Shown piece after piece: positions 18,365-27,136 of a stretch of 64,000 nucleotides of DNA. The stretch lies in the NCBI GenBank assembly GCA_963709395.1, contig CAVPWP010000012.1, positions 248,001 to 312,000 on the forward strand, in the 5' to 3' direction. A model generated the notes under the pieces. It made no database searches, was not told the origin of the DNA, and was given only the letters and a program-made list of their open reading frames with translations. The stretch is from CAVPWP01 sp963709395. GTDB taxonomy: Bacteria; Pseudomonadota; Alphaproteobacteria; Rhodobacterales; Rhodobacteraceae. Both the position numbers and the translations under genes were made by a program. Numbering within the stretch: position 1 is the stretch's first letter; every line of letters begins with the position of its first letter.

Positions 18365-19420
18365 ATGGTTCCCGCCGAAAAACTCGACCAGATCAAGGGA
18401 CGGTTCCAGTTCCTCGAAGCCCGCCTGTCGGCCGGGGCGGACGCGGGCGACATCGCGGCGCTGAGCCGCGAGTATTCCGAGCTCAAACCCGTGGTGGCGC
18501 AGATCGACGCCTATCGGGCGATCCTGAAGGACACCGCCGAGGCCGAGGCGATGCTGGCCGACCCCGAGATGCGTGCACTGGCCGAAGAGGAACTGCCGGC
18601 TCTGAAAGAGCGTTTGCCCGAGGTCGAACAGGCGCTGCGGCTGGCGCTGCTGCCGAAGGACGCGGCCGATGCGCGCCCCGCCATCCTCGAGATCCGGCCG
18701 GGCACGGGGGGCGAGGAGGCGGCGCTCTTCGCCGCCGACCTCTTGCGGATGTACCAGCGCTATGCCGAGGGCAAGGGCTGGCGCTTCGAGATCGTCGAGT
18801 TGCAGGAAAGCGAGTTGGGCGGCATCCGGGAAGTCGTGGCCAATGTCCGGGGCGAGGGGGTCTTCGCGCGGCTGAAGTACGAATCCGGCGTGCACCGCGT
18901 CCAGCGTGTGCCCGAAACGGAATCCGGCGGGCGCATCCACACCTCGGCGGCCACCGTGGCCGTCCTGCCCGAGGCCGAGGAGGTCGATATCGACATCCCC
19001 GCCACCGACATCCGCATCGACACGATGCGGGCGTCGGGCGCGGGCGGACAGCATGTGAACACCACCGATTCCGCCGTGCGGATCACCCATATCCCGACCG
19101 GGCTTGTCGTCACCTCGTCCGAGAAGTCCCAGCACCAGAACCGCGCCATCGCCATGCAGGTGCTGCGCGCGCGGCTCTACGACATGGAACGCCAGCGCGC
19201 CGATGCCGAACGCGCGGCCAGCCGGAAAAGCCAGGTCGGATCGGGCGACCGCAGCGAACGCATCCGCACCTACAACTTTCCGCAGGGCCGCATGACCGAC
19301 CACCGGATCGGGCTCACGCTCTACCGGCTCGACCAGATCCTGCAGGGCGATCTCGACGAGATCATCGACGCGCTGACCCAGGACGATCAGGCCGCGCGGC
19401 TGGCGGACAGCGGGCTGTGA
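18365..19420 (+). CDS. prfA: Peptide chain release factor 1
   Basis: RF1 recognises UAA and UAG stop codons in the ribosomal A site and triggers peptide release. The 351-residue protein has the codon-reading PAT motif (Pro212-Ala213-Thr214), which identifies RF1 rather than RF2, and the catalytic GGQ motif at 227 to 229 in ASGAGGQHVNTTDSAVR. The N-terminal coiled domain and LEIRPGTGGEEAALFA are also canonical. The ATG at 18365 starts with the usual short lead before KLDQIKGRF; an in-frame upstream start would add six residues. Its stop overlaps the prmC start (GTGA), coupling RF1 to the enzyme that methylates its GGQ glutamine. Confidence 0.98.
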   Translation: MVPAEKLDQIKGRFQFLEARLSAGADAGDIAALSREYSELKPVVAQIDAYRAILKDTAEAEAMLADPEMRALAEEELPALKERLPEVEQALRLALLPKDAADARPAILEIRPGTGGEEAALFAADLLRMYQRYAEGKGWRFEIVELQESELGGIREVVANVRGEGVFARLKYESGVHRVQRVPETESGGRIHTSAATVAVLPEAEEVDIDIPATDIRIDTMRASGAGGQHVNTTDSAVRITHIPTGLVVTSSEKSQHQNRAIAMQVLRARLYDMERQRADAERAASRKSQVGSGDRSERIRTYNFPQGRMTDHRIGLTLYRLDQILQGDLDEIIDALTQDDQAARLADSGL

Positions 19421-20259
19421 CGGCGGGTGAGGCGCTGGCCGGGGCCACACGCCGGCTGGCCGACGCCGGGATCGACGGGGCGGCGCGCGATGCCCGGCGG
19501 CTTCTGGCCTGGGCGCTTGGGGTGGCGAAGGATCGCCTGACGCTGGCACTGGGCGAGCCGATGACCTCCGAGGTGGCGGCGCGGTTCGACATGGCCATCG
19601 CCAGGCGCGCGGCGCGCGAACCGGTCAGCCACATCACCGGGCGGCGGATGTTCTGGGGGCGCGAGTTCGCGCTGGACCGCGATGTGCTCGACCCCCGCCC
19701 CGAGACCGAAGTGCTGGTGGCCCTGGCGCTGGAAGACCCGTTCGAACGGGTGCTCGACCTTGGCACCGGGACCGGCTGCATCCTTGTCACGCTTCTGGCC
19801 GAGCGCCCCGAGGCGATCGGGACGGGCACGGACATCTCCGCCGCCGCGCGCAGCCATGCCTGGGGCAACGCGGTGCGCCACAAGGTCAGCGACCGGGCCG
19901 AGATCCTGGCGTCGGACTGGTTCCGGCCGCTGGATGCGCGCGGGATCAGCGGGCGCTTCGACCTGATCGTGTCGAACCCGCCCTACATCGCCGCGGGCGA
20001 AATGGCGGCCCTGGACGACGAGGTGCGACTGCACGAACCCGCGCTTGCGCTGACCGACGGGGCCGACGGGCTGTCGGCCTATCGCGCCATCGCCTCTGGG
20101 GTCGGGAAGTACCTGACCCCCGGCGGGCGGGTGCTGGTCGAGATCGGGCCCACGCAGGGCGCGGCGGTCGCGGCGCTCTTCGCGCAAGCGGGTCTTGAGC
20201 GGATCGCGGTGCATCCCGACATGGATGGCCGGGACAGGGTAGTCTCGGCGCGCGGCTGA
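19417..20259 (+). CDS. prmC: Release factor glutamine methyltransferase PrmC (HemK)
   Basis: PrmC uses S-adenosylmethionine to methylate the glutamine of the GGQ motif in release factors. The 280-residue protein has the N-terminal helical substrate domain (DARRLLAWALGVAKDRL), the SAM-binding VLDLGTGTGCILVTLLAE, and the catalytic NPPY motif at residues 187 to 190 (SNPPYIAAGEM). GTG at 19417 is the start and overlaps the prfA TGA. The prfA-prmC order is nearly universal in this group. The C terminus, VLVEIGPTQGAAVAALF, is typical. Confidence 0.97.
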   Translation: MTAGEALAGATRRLADAGIDGAARDARRLLAWALGVAKDRLTLALGEPMTSEVAARFDMAIARRAAREPVSHITGRRMFWGREFALDRDVLDPRPETEVLVALALEDPFERVLDLGTGTGCILVTLLAERPEAIGTGTDISAAARSHAWGNAVRHKVSDRAEILASDWFRPLDARGISGRFDLIVSNPPYIAAGEMAALDDEVRLHEPALALTDGADGLSAYRAIASGVGKYLTPGGRVLVEIGPTQGAAVAALFAQAGLERIAVHPDMDGRDRVVSARG

Positions 20260-20480
20260 TCCGCTTGGGTGAGGCTTTTGCGCTGCATGAGGGCATTTGA
20301 GGCAGAATCCCCTTGCCCTGACCCCGCCGTCGTGCTTACTGGGACCCGAGCGGGCGGTGGGATATAGTTGGTCCCCCTCGCCATTTGCCAGAAAACCGCT
20401 GCGAACCGTGCCGGGAGTAACCGGCCCGAAGGTTCAACTGGACACAGCGGCGCCTAATGCAAGGCCGGATCAGGGTTCAT

Positions 20481-21287
20481 ATGAGAAGTTCCAAGTCACG
20501 TTCGCGGTCGAAGTCGAACCGCAGCCGCCCGTCGGGCAATATCATCAACCGAGTCTTCGAAAGCTCCGGCCCCGAAGGCAAGGTGCGCGGTACGCCGCAG
20601 CAGATCATCGAGAAATACAATCAGCTTGCCCGCGATGCGCAGCTTTCGAACGACCGCGTGGCGTTCGAGAACTTCCAGCAGCACGCCGAGCATTACACCC
20701 GCCTTCTGAACGAGGCGATGCGTGAGATGGAAACCCGCCGCGACGGACAGGACCGCGATGGCCAGGACCGCGATGGCCAGGACCGAGACGGGCAGGATCG
20801 GGGTCAGCAGGATCGGGGCCAGCAGGATCGGGGCCAGCAGGATCGGGGCCAGCAGGACCGGGGCCAGCAGGGACGGGACCGACAGGACCGGGGCCAGCAG
20901 GATCGCGATCAGCAGGGCCGCGATTATCAGGACCGGGATCAGCCGGGCGGAGACCGGTCGAACCAGGGTCAGCAGCGGCGCGAGGATCGTGGCGAGCGCC
21001 CCGAACGGACCGAGCGCCCAGAGCGCAGCGAACGCAGTGATGGCGACCGCAGGGATCGGCCCGAGACGGGTCGGTCCGTGGACGAGGTGATCGACACCGG
21101 GACGGGGTCCGGCGCGGACGACGGTCCGGGTCTGGTCGAGACGCCGGAAAACGCCGAAGCCCCGCGCCCCAAGCGCCAGCGGCGCCCGCGAGCGAAGGCA
21201 GGCGAGGCACAGGTGCCCGCCGCCTCCGATGCCACCTCCGGCCCCGGTTCCGACGACACCCCCGACAACCGGGAAGCCGCCGAGTAG
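20481..21287 (+). CDS. DUF4167 domain protein with a long tandem-repeat tail
   Basis: The 268-residue protein begins with the basic, serine/arginine-rich RSSKSRSRSKSNRSR and a short conserved DUF4167 domain (GNIINRVFESSGPEGKVRG, QHAEHYTRLLNEAMREMETR). Alphaproteobacteria usually carry this gene downstream of prmC. Its function is unknown, though the basic start and disorder suggest RNA binding. From about residue 88 the protein turns into tandem pentapeptides, first DGQDR then GQQDR variants, followed by an acidic/basic disordered tail with PKRQRRPRAKAGE. The ATG at 20481 is chosen because family members start with the same RSSKSRSR. It is separated from prmC by about 220 bp. Confidence 0.85.
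   Translation: MRSSKSRSRSKSNRSRPSGNIINRVFESSGPEGKVRGTPQQIIEKYNQLARDAQLSNDRVAFENFQQHAEHYTRLLNEAMREMETRRDGQDRDGQDRDGQDRDGQDRGQQDRGQQDRGQQDRGQQDRGQQGRDRQDRGQQDRDQQGRDYQDRDQPGGDRSNQGQQRREDRGERPERTERPERSERSDGDRRDRPETGRSVDEVIDTGTGSGADDGPGLVETPENAEAPRPKRQRRPRAKAGEAQVPAASDATSGPGSDDTPDNREAAE
20742..20945 (+). repeat. 15-bp tandem repeat array inside the DUF4167 gene
   Basis: About thirteen in-frame copies of a degenerate 15-bp unit encode DGQDR and then GQQDR-type pentapeptides. Several neighbouring units are identical at nucleotide level (CAGGATCGGGGCCAG), so copy number may vary by slipped-strand replication without breaking the frame. Confidence 0.9.
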
Positions 21288-21294
21288 CGGCCAC

Positions 21295-22342
21295 TCAGGC
21301 GACCCGAAACACTGATTGTCCGACCTCTTGCGATGCGTCGGGAACAGCCTTCCGCACGCTGATTTCCGATGCGGGCCGAACGGCCACGATCACCGACCCT
21401 TTCCGGTGCCGGTGCTCGACATGGACGTGGGCGGCGGCGATGTCGTCCAGCGGGAAGGTCCGGTCGATCACTGGGCGCAGGGCGCCCTTCGTGACCAGCC
21501 CTGAGAGGATGTCGAGGTCGGCGCGGCTGTCGCCGCTGACCGCGATCTTCATCTTCGGCCCCTTGCGCCATGACGACACGAGGGCGCGCAGCACATCCCC
21601 GACCCCGAAGTTGAGCGGCACGAAGACCCCGTCTTGTGCCAGAAGCGGACGTGCGGCGTTGAAATCCATCGCGCCCACGGTGTCGAAGATCACGTCGAAG
21701 CCTGCCGCAGGGGCGGTCGGTTCTTCGGTGCGGTAGTCGACGAAGGCCTCGGCCCCCAGTCCAAGAACCAGATCGCGGTTGTCCCCGCTGGCCACGCCGG
21801 TGACGCGGGCGCCGAGATGCCGCGCGATCTGCACCGCGTAGACCCCGACACCGCCCGAAGCGCCGATGACCAGAACGGATTGTCCCGGGCGCACCTTCGC
21901 GATGTCGCGCAGAAAGACCAGCGCCGAGATCGCGCCGAAGGGAAGGGCGGCGGCTTCGGCATGGTCGATCCCCGCGGGCAGGGGCGCGATGGGGCCGTCG
22001 GCGGGCATCGACAAGGTATTCGGCATTGCTGCCGTGGCCCGAGAAGCCGAAGACGGCGTCGCCCGGGCGGAAGGCGGTCACGCCGTCACCGACTTGCACG
22101 ATGCAGCCCGAGAATTCGGATCCCAGGATCGGGCGGCGCGGGCGGAAAAGCCCCGTCATCAACCGCCCCGGCAGCCACAGCCCGCCCGGAAAGGCCGAGG
22201 CGCGCAGGCGCCAGTCGGCGGTCGTGACCGAACTGGCGTGGACCTCGACGAGGACCTCGCCGGCTTTCGGGGCGGGCATCGGGACGTCGGTGACGGTCAG
22301 GACATCGGCAGGGCCATAGCGGTGGTAGGTCGCGGCTTTCAT
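21295..22342 (-). CDS. Quinone oxidoreductase-like NADPH-dependent medium-chain reductase (frameshifted)
   Basis: This belongs to the zinc-free medium-chain dehydrogenase/reductase group. The N-terminal GroES-like part reads MKAATYHRYGPADVLTVTDV and GSEFSGCIVQVGDGVTAFRPGDAVFGF. The Rossmann part follows in a frame shifted by one base: PFGAISALVFLRDIAKVRPG, the nucleotide-binding VLVIGASGGVGVYAVQIARHLGA, and DIAAAHVHVEHRHRKGSVIV. The break is near 22012, where TACCTTGTCGATG would need one base fewer. The joined protein has about 348 residues, normal for the family. It is divergent from a LysR regulator, a common arrangement in which LysR controls the reductase in response to an electrophile or quinone. 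The substrate is unknown. Confidence 0.85.
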
Positions 22343-22445
22343 GAGAGGACTCCTTTGCTGGACTGGTTTGTTTCGACGCCATTTTACCGTCAGTCACAAA
22401 TGCATGGAATTGACCAATCTGGCCTATCTGATATGCGTAATCGCA
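22343..22445. promoter_or_regulatory. Divergent promoter region between the reductase and the LysR gene
   Basis: The 90-bp gap is less GC-rich than its surroundings and should hold both promoters and the LysR site. At the LysR start lies ATGCG-TAAT-CGCAT (22433 to 22446), a 5-bp inverted repeat with a 4-base spacer that includes both candidate start codons. Its regulatory role is only a guess. Confidence 0.35.
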
Positions 22446-23326
22446 TGGATTGGAAGGCCATCACCTTCGACTGGAACCGCGCCCGTGCGTTTCTGGTCAC
22501 CGCCGAGGAAGGCTCGCTGTCGGCGGCGGCGCGCGCCCTCGGCATGGCGCAGCCCACCCTTGGCCGGCAGGTCGCCGCGCTTGAAGACGAACTGGGGGTG
22601 GCGCTGTTCGAACGGGCCGGCAAGGGTCTTGAACTGACGCCCGCGGGACTTGAACTTCTGGGTCATGTCCGGGCTATGGCAGAGGCGGCGCAGGAGTTTT
22701 CACTTGGCGCCTCGGGCCGGTCGCAGGCCATCGCGGGCGAGATCGCGATCAGCGCCAGCGACGTCTATGCCGCCCACCTGCTGCCGCCCGTGCTGCGCCG
22801 CCTGCGCGCCGAACACCCCGGCATCACGGTCGATGTGGTGGCCTCGAACGCGATGAGCGATCTCAGGCGCCGCGAGGCGGATATCGCCATTCGCAACGTC
22901 CGGCCGGTGCAGAACGATCTCGTGGCGCAGCGCCTTGCCGATGACGAGGCGTTCTTTTTCGCCGCGCCGTCCTGTCTGGAGCGGCTTGGCCCGTCCGCCG
23001 ACCTGACGAAGGCCGACTTCATCGGCTTCGACCGCAGCGATACGCTGATCGGGGAATTGCGCGAGCGCGGGTTGTCGCTGTCGCACGCCAATTTCCCGAT
23101 CGTGACGTCGAACCAGCTTGTGCAGTGGGAAATGGTGAAGGCGGGCCTGGGGATCGGCATCTTCCCGCGCTGGATCGGCGATGCCGAACCGGCGGTGCGG
23201 CGGGTCGAGACCGGAACCGGCCCGATCGTCTTTCCGGTCTGGCTGGTGGCGCATCGCGAACTGCGCACCTCGCGCCGGGTGCGGATCGTGTTCGACATCC
23301 TGGCCGAAGAGATCGGGCGGCGCTAG
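22433..23326 (+). CDS. LysR-family transcriptional regulator
   Basis: The 297-residue protein has an N-terminal winged helix-turn-helix typical of LysR regulators: RARAFLVTAEEGSLSAAARA, LGMAQPTLGRQVAALEDELG and LFERAGKGLELTPAG. A type-2 periplasmic-binding fold for the effector follows (ITVDVVASNAMSDLRRREADIAIRN to FPVWLVAHRELRTSRRVRIV). The start is either ATG 22433 or ATG 22445; neither has a strong ribosome-binding site. Being divergent from the reductase gene, it probably regulates that gene. The effector is unknown. It converges on rsmA. Confidence 0.92.
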   Translation: MRNRMDWKAITFDWNRARAFLVTAEEGSLSAAARALGMAQPTLGRQVAALEDELGVALFERAGKGLELTPAGLELLGHVRAMAEAAQEFSLGASGRSQAIAGEIAISASDVYAAHLLPPVLRRLRAEHPGITVDVVASNAMSDLRRREADIAIRNVRPVQNDLVAQRLADDEAFFFAAPSCLERLGPSADLTKADFIGFDRSDTLIGELRERGLSLSHANFPIVTSNQLVQWEMVKAGLGIGIFPRWIGDAEPAVRRVETGTGPIVFPVWLVAHRELRTSRRVRIVFDILAEEIGRR

Positions 23327-24162
23327 GGGGCGAGTTCGCGGGCCAGGGCGCAGAACGCCTCGATCGGCAGTTCCTCGGCACGCCGGGTCGGCTCGATCCC
23401 CGCGGCGCGCAGCCGGGCCTCGATGTCCGGGGCAAGCCCCTTCAGCGCGGCCCGCAGCATCTTGCGCCGCTGCCCGAAGGCCGCCGCGGTCAGCCGGGTC
23501 AGCATGCCGGGATCGGCGGGATAGCGCGGGGCGGGCAGGGCGGTCAGATGCACCACGGCCGACCGCACCTTGGGCGCGGGCGTGAATGCCTCGGGCGGCA
23601 GGTCCATCACGATGCGCGCATCGCAGCGCCATTGCGCAAGGATCGACAGCCGGCCATAGGCCTTCGAGCCGGGTTTCGCCACGATGCGCTCGGCCACCTC
23701 GCGCTGGAACATCAGGGTCAGGCTTTGCCAGAAGGGCGGCCAGTCGGGCACGTCGAGCCAGCGGGTCAGAAGCTCGGTCCCGACATTGTAGGGCAGGTTC
23801 GATACGATCCGCACCGGCGGGGTCAGAAGGGCCGCGTGGTCGATCGCCAGCGCGTCGCCTTCGACCACCACCAGCCGTCCGGGATAGGCCGCGGCGATCT
23901 CGGCCAGCGCGGGCAGGCAGCGCGTGTCTTTTTCCACCGCCACCACCCGGCGCGCGCCCTCGGCCAGAAGCCCGCGCGTAAGGCCGCCCGGACCCGGACC
24001 GACCTCGAGCACGTCGCAGTCCGAAAGGTCACCCGCCGAGCGCGCGATCTTGGCGGTGAGATTCAGGTCGAGAAGGAAGTTCTGCCCCAGCGCCTTGCGC
24101 GCGGAAAGCTCGTGGCGCGCGATCACCTCGCGCAGCGGCGGCAGGTCGTCGATGGCGGCCAT
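23323..24162 (-). CDS. rsmA: 16S rRNA dimethyladenosine transferase RsmA (KsgA)
   Basis: RsmA dimethylates two adjacent adenines near the 3' end of 16S rRNA during small-subunit maturation. The 279-residue protein has ARKALGQNFLLDLNLTAKIA, the SAM-binding VLEVGPGPGGLTRGLLAEGA, the acidic VVEGDALAIDHAAL, the catalytic NLPYNVGTELLTRW motif and FGQRRKMLRAALKGL in the C-terminal domain. ATG 24162 matches the family start and removes a 20-residue unlikely extension. In many relatives rsmA directly follows pdxA; here an outer-membrane protein gene lies between them. Confidence 0.96.
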   Translation of the reverse strand: MAAIDDLPPLREVIARHELSARKALGQNFLLDLNLTAKIARSAGDLSDCDVLEVGPGPGGLTRGLLAEGARRVVAVEKDTRCLPALAEIAAAYPGRLVVVEGDALAIDHAALLTPPVRIVSNLPYNVGTELLTRWLDVPDWPPFWQSLTLMFQREVAERIVAKPGSKAYGRLSILAQWRCDARIVMDLPPEAFTPAPKVRSAVVHLTALPAPRYPADPGMLTRLTAAAFGQRRKMLRAALKGLAPDIEARLRAAGIEPTRRAEELPIEAFCALARELAP

Positions 24163-24170
24163 GTCCCGGT

Positions 24171-24861
24171 TCAGTCGCCGAAATAGTGGGTGAAGCCGAT
24201 CGAGACCGTCACCTGCTCCCACTCGTTCGAATACCCGAAACCCGGCAGGATCGTCGGCGCCGTGAAATCGTCGCTGTCGCGCCGCAGGTAGTCGAGGCCG
24301 AAGCGCAGGGCGTCCTGCTCGCCGATGCGTTGTTCGATCCCGACGCCGAGGGTGAAGCCCTGGCTCCAGACCCGTCCGGACTCGGGTACGCCCGCGGTGG
24401 TCCAGTCGTATTCGAGATTGCCCATCGTGAGGCCTGCCTTGGCGAAGAGAAGCGTCTCGGGCCTCACGACATAGCCGACCCGCCCCTGCAGCGCGAGCAT
24501 GAGGCCCGCGTCATAGAAATAGGTGTTTCCGGGGCTGTTGATCGCCGCCGAGGCCGTGGGGCCGGTCGAGACCCCGATCTCGAACCCGTAGGCCAGGGTG
24601 TCGCGCTGCCACAGCCGGCCGACAAGAAGGCCGAAGCCCACCCCATCGCCGCTGTAGTCGTACTGGTCGCTGAAGGCGCCGTCGGGCAGGGTCACCTCGG
24701 TCTCGCCCAGGGTCACCGCGTAGCTGTCGAGCGTGGCACCCAGATACCAGCCCGACCAGTCGGCGGCCTCTTCGGCGAGCGGCGCCGGTGGCGAGCGTGG
24801 CCCCCGCCAGAAGCGCGGTCCCGATCCGGTGCCGTCCGAACCCACCAACATATCGGTGCAT
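24171..24861 (-). CDS. Outer-membrane beta-barrel protein (frameshifted after the signal peptide)
   Basis: The protein has about 229 residues and an eight-strand barrel look: alternating strands such as GWYLGATLDSYAVTLGETEV, GVGFGLLVGRLWQRDTLAYGFEIGV and QVTVSIGFTHYFGD, ending in aromatic-x-aspartate as OmpA/OmpX-like barrels often do. The signal peptide MHRYVGGFGRHRIGTALLAG...ATGA lies one frame away; one extra base near 24785 joins it to APLAEEAADWSGWYLGA. The WSGWYLGA start is typical of porin-family 31-kDa-type barrel proteins of alphaproteobacteria. Function is unknown, perhaps structural or adhesive. It lies between pdxA and rsmA on the same strand. Confidence 0.78.
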
Positions 24862-24892
24862 GTCTGCTCCCCCACGCAACCTGTGGATCCTT

Positions 24893-25867
24893 TTAGCGCG
24901 GTTTTCCACGGTCTGCCATCTTTTGTGCGAGTCGAAGGGCGGCGATCATGCTGTCGGGCCTGGCCTGGCCCGTTCCCGCGATATCGAGGGCGGTGCCGTG
25001 GTCCGGCGAGGTGCGCACGAAGGGCAGGCCCAGCGTGACGTTCACGCCCTCGTCGAAGGCCAGCGTCTTGATCGGGATCAGCGCCTGGTCATGGTACATC
25101 GCGATGGCCACGTCATAGCCGGCGCGGGCGGAGGCGTGGAACATGGTATCGGCGGACAGCGGCCCGGTGATATCGAAGCCTTCGGCCCGCAGACGATCGA
25201 GGACGGGGACGATCAGGTCGATCTCCTCGCGCCCGATGGCGCCGCCTTCGCCGGCGTGGGGGTTGAGCCCGGCAACCGCGATGCGCGGGGCGGAGAGGCC
25301 GAACCAGCGTCCGAGGTCCTGCGCGGTGATGCGGATCGTGGCCTCGATCAGGTCGGGGGTCAGGGCGCGGGGCACCTCGGCCAGCGGGATATGTATGGTG
25401 GCCGGGACGACCCGCAGCGTGTCCGAAGCCAGCATCATCACCACCCTCTCCACCCCGGCAAGCGCCGCCAGAAACTCGGTATGGCCGGGAAAGGCGAACC
25501 CCGCGCCGTCGATCAGCGCCTTCTTGTGGATCGGGGCCGTGCACAGCCCCGATACCTCGCCCGCCCGTGCCAGGGTCACACCCCGCTCGATCGCGGCGAT
25601 CACGCCGGGGGCGTTCGCGGGGTCGAGACGGCCCGGCGTCGCCCGCGCGGGAAACGCAAGCGGCAGCACCGGAAGCGCCTCTGCCACGACGCCGGCGGCC
25701 GCCGAGGGCGCATCGATCAGGGCCATGGGCGTGCCGGGGGGCAGATGCCGGGGATCGCCGATCCAGACGAAGGGGAGCCGGTCGCGCAGAGTCTCCCAGG
25801 CCCGCACGGCGATTTCGGGGCCGATGCCGGAAGGTTCGCCGCAGCTGACCGCCAGCGGCGCGGTCAT
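24893..25867 (-). CDS. pdxA: 4-hydroxythreonine-4-phosphate dehydrogenase PdxA
   Basis: PdxA oxidises 4-phosphohydroxy-L-threonine in the DXP-dependent route to pyridoxal phosphate. The 324-residue protein has SCGEPSGIGPEIAVRAW, the metal-binding histidines in GFAFPGHTEFLAAL, GLNPHAGEGGAIGREE and AIAMYHDQALIPIKTL, and the active-site VRTSPDHGTALDIAGTGQA. Length is typical. Its ATG overlaps the surA stop as ATGA, so it is translationally coupled to the envelope cluster lptF-lptG-lptD-surA. The surA-pdxA pairing is widespread in proteobacteria. Confidence 0.97.
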   Translation of the reverse strand: MTAPLAVSCGEPSGIGPEIAVRAWETLRDRLPFVWIGDPRHLPPGTPMALIDAPSAAAGVVAEALPVLPLAFPARATPGRLDPANAPGVIAAIERGVTLARAGEVSGLCTAPIHKKALIDGAGFAFPGHTEFLAALAGVERVVMMLASDTLRVVPATIHIPLAEVPRALTPDLIEATIRITAQDLGRWFGLSAPRIAVAGLNPHAGEGGAIGREEIDLIVPVLDRLRAEGFDITGPLSADTMFHASARAGYDVAIAMYHDQALIPIKTLAFDEGVNVTLGLPFVRTSPDHGTALDIAGTGQARPDSMIAALRLAQKMADRGKPR

Positions 25868-27129
25868 TGCAACTCTTCGATATCGGCGGCAAGGCGCAGT
25901 TCGTTGAGGAACCCCGCGGCGAATACTTCGAGCCGCTGGGCGGTCAGAAGCTGGCGCACCTGGGCACGATCGACCGCAGTCGATTCGCGCACCGTGCGCT
26001 CGCAGAGCATCAGAAGCACGAGGTTGCCGCCGCGAGTCAGGTTGATCGACACCTCGTTGGTGTCGAGAAGGGCGATTTCACGGGCGACATCGGTGGGCAG
26101 TTCGCTCAGCCGAACGGTCTGGCGGCGCAACCGGTCGGGCGGCTGGCCCTGCGCGACGCCGTAAAGGTCGTCGCAGACCCTGACCTGGCCCGCGATGCGC
26201 CCGGCTTCTGCCAGGGCTTCGGGACTGCGGCCACCGGGGATGAGGTATTCGGCGTAATCGGCGGACACGATCTCGATCGATCCCTGCCGCACTTCTTCGC
26301 GGTCGCGCAGCCGGAACAGGGCGATGGCCAAGGGCAGGCGGATCGGGCGCGTGACCTGACCGGGTGCGATGCCGCGCAGCGCCTCCTGCGCCTCGGGCGG
26401 CAGATCGTCGAGCGCGCGCCAGTCGATTTCGCCGCCCCGGATCCCGGAGGGCGCGACCGAGAACTGCCGCGCCGCGGCGGCGAACTCTGCCTCGTCGGTG
26501 AGTTGCCGGAGACGCTCGGCCCGGGCCATCGATGCGGCCTCCGTGTCGGGGTCTGCGGCAGGCAGGATGATCTCGCTCAACAGGACGCGGACCCCGCCGC
26601 GCGACGGAACCTGCGCGAGGGCGCGATCGATATCGTCCTCGGTGACCTCGGAGCGCGAACCGAAGCGGGCTGCGACGACTTCCCGCCACAAAAGCCCCGA
26701 GCTCACGAAAGCCCGGAAGGTGCCTTCTTCGACGCCCTGTTCGCCAAGGGCGAGAATGAAGGTTTCGCGGTCGAACTCCCCTTGCGACGCGAAGGCCGCC
26801 TGGGCGTTCTGGATCGCTTCTTCGGGAAGGCTGATGCCCGCGCGCTCGGCCGCCTGCAACTGGATACGCTCGTTGATCAGCTGTTCGCGGGCGATGCGGG
26901 GCGCGTCGGGTCCGGCATTCAAAAGCGTCAGGAACAGCGTGCGTTGTTGCAGGTCATAGCGGGTGATCGGGACGCCGTTGACCGTGATGACCGCCTCGAA
27001 CGGGTTCTGCGCCCGGGCGGGGGCAGCGGCTCCGGTCACAACTGCGGCAGCGATGCACAATGCAGCGACCACCGGGGCAAGAACCGACCTGATCCCCTGG
27101 TTCACCATGTCCCTGATCCGACTCGTCAT
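25864..27129 (-). CDS. surA: SurA-like periplasmic chaperone/peptidyl-prolyl isomerase
   Basis: SurA escorts outer-membrane proteins, including LptD, across the periplasm. The 421-residue protein has a signal peptide ending near APARAQNPFEA, a SurA N-terminal domain (AVITVNGVPITRYDLQQRTLF, LINERIQLQAAERAGI), and a parvulin-type region (VLLSEIILPAADPDTEAASM to DWRALDDLPPEAQEALRGI). A C-terminal helical part follows. The isomerase domain is less well conserved than in E. coli SurA, and activity cannot be judged. ATG 27129 is chosen because the longer version would extend into the lptD coding region without a signal-peptide context. It lies just after lptD and overlaps pdxA. Confidence 0.9.
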   Translation of the reverse strand: MTSRIRDMVNQGIRSVLAPVVAALCIAAAVVTGAAAPARAQNPFEAVITVNGVPITRYDLQQRTLFLTLLNAGPDAPRIAREQLINERIQLQAAERAGISLPEEAIQNAQAAFASQGEFDRETFILALGEQGVEEGTFRAFVSSGLLWREVVAARFGSRSEVTEDDIDRALAQVPSRGGVRVLLSEIILPAADPDTEAASMARAERLRQLTDEAEFAAAARQFSVAPSGIRGGEIDWRALDDLPPEAQEALRGIAPGQVTRPIRLPLAIALFRLRDREEVRQGSIEIVSADYAEYLIPGGRSPEALAEAGRIAGQVRVCDDLYGVAQGQPPDRLRRQTVRLSELPTDVAREIALLDTNEVSINLTRGGNLVLLMLCERTVRESTAVDRAQVRQLLTAQRLEVFAAGFLNELRLAADIEELQ

Positions 27130-27136
27130 TGGCGCG

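Noticed and set aside
17780..19549. 589-codon minus-strand frame opposite prfA
   Set aside because: prfA on the plus strand has PAT and GGQ motifs; the opposite frame is a shadow.
20742..20945. Possible CRISPR-like repeats
   Set aside because: The units are contiguous 15-bp in-frame codon repeats inside a gene, with no spacers and no cas genes.
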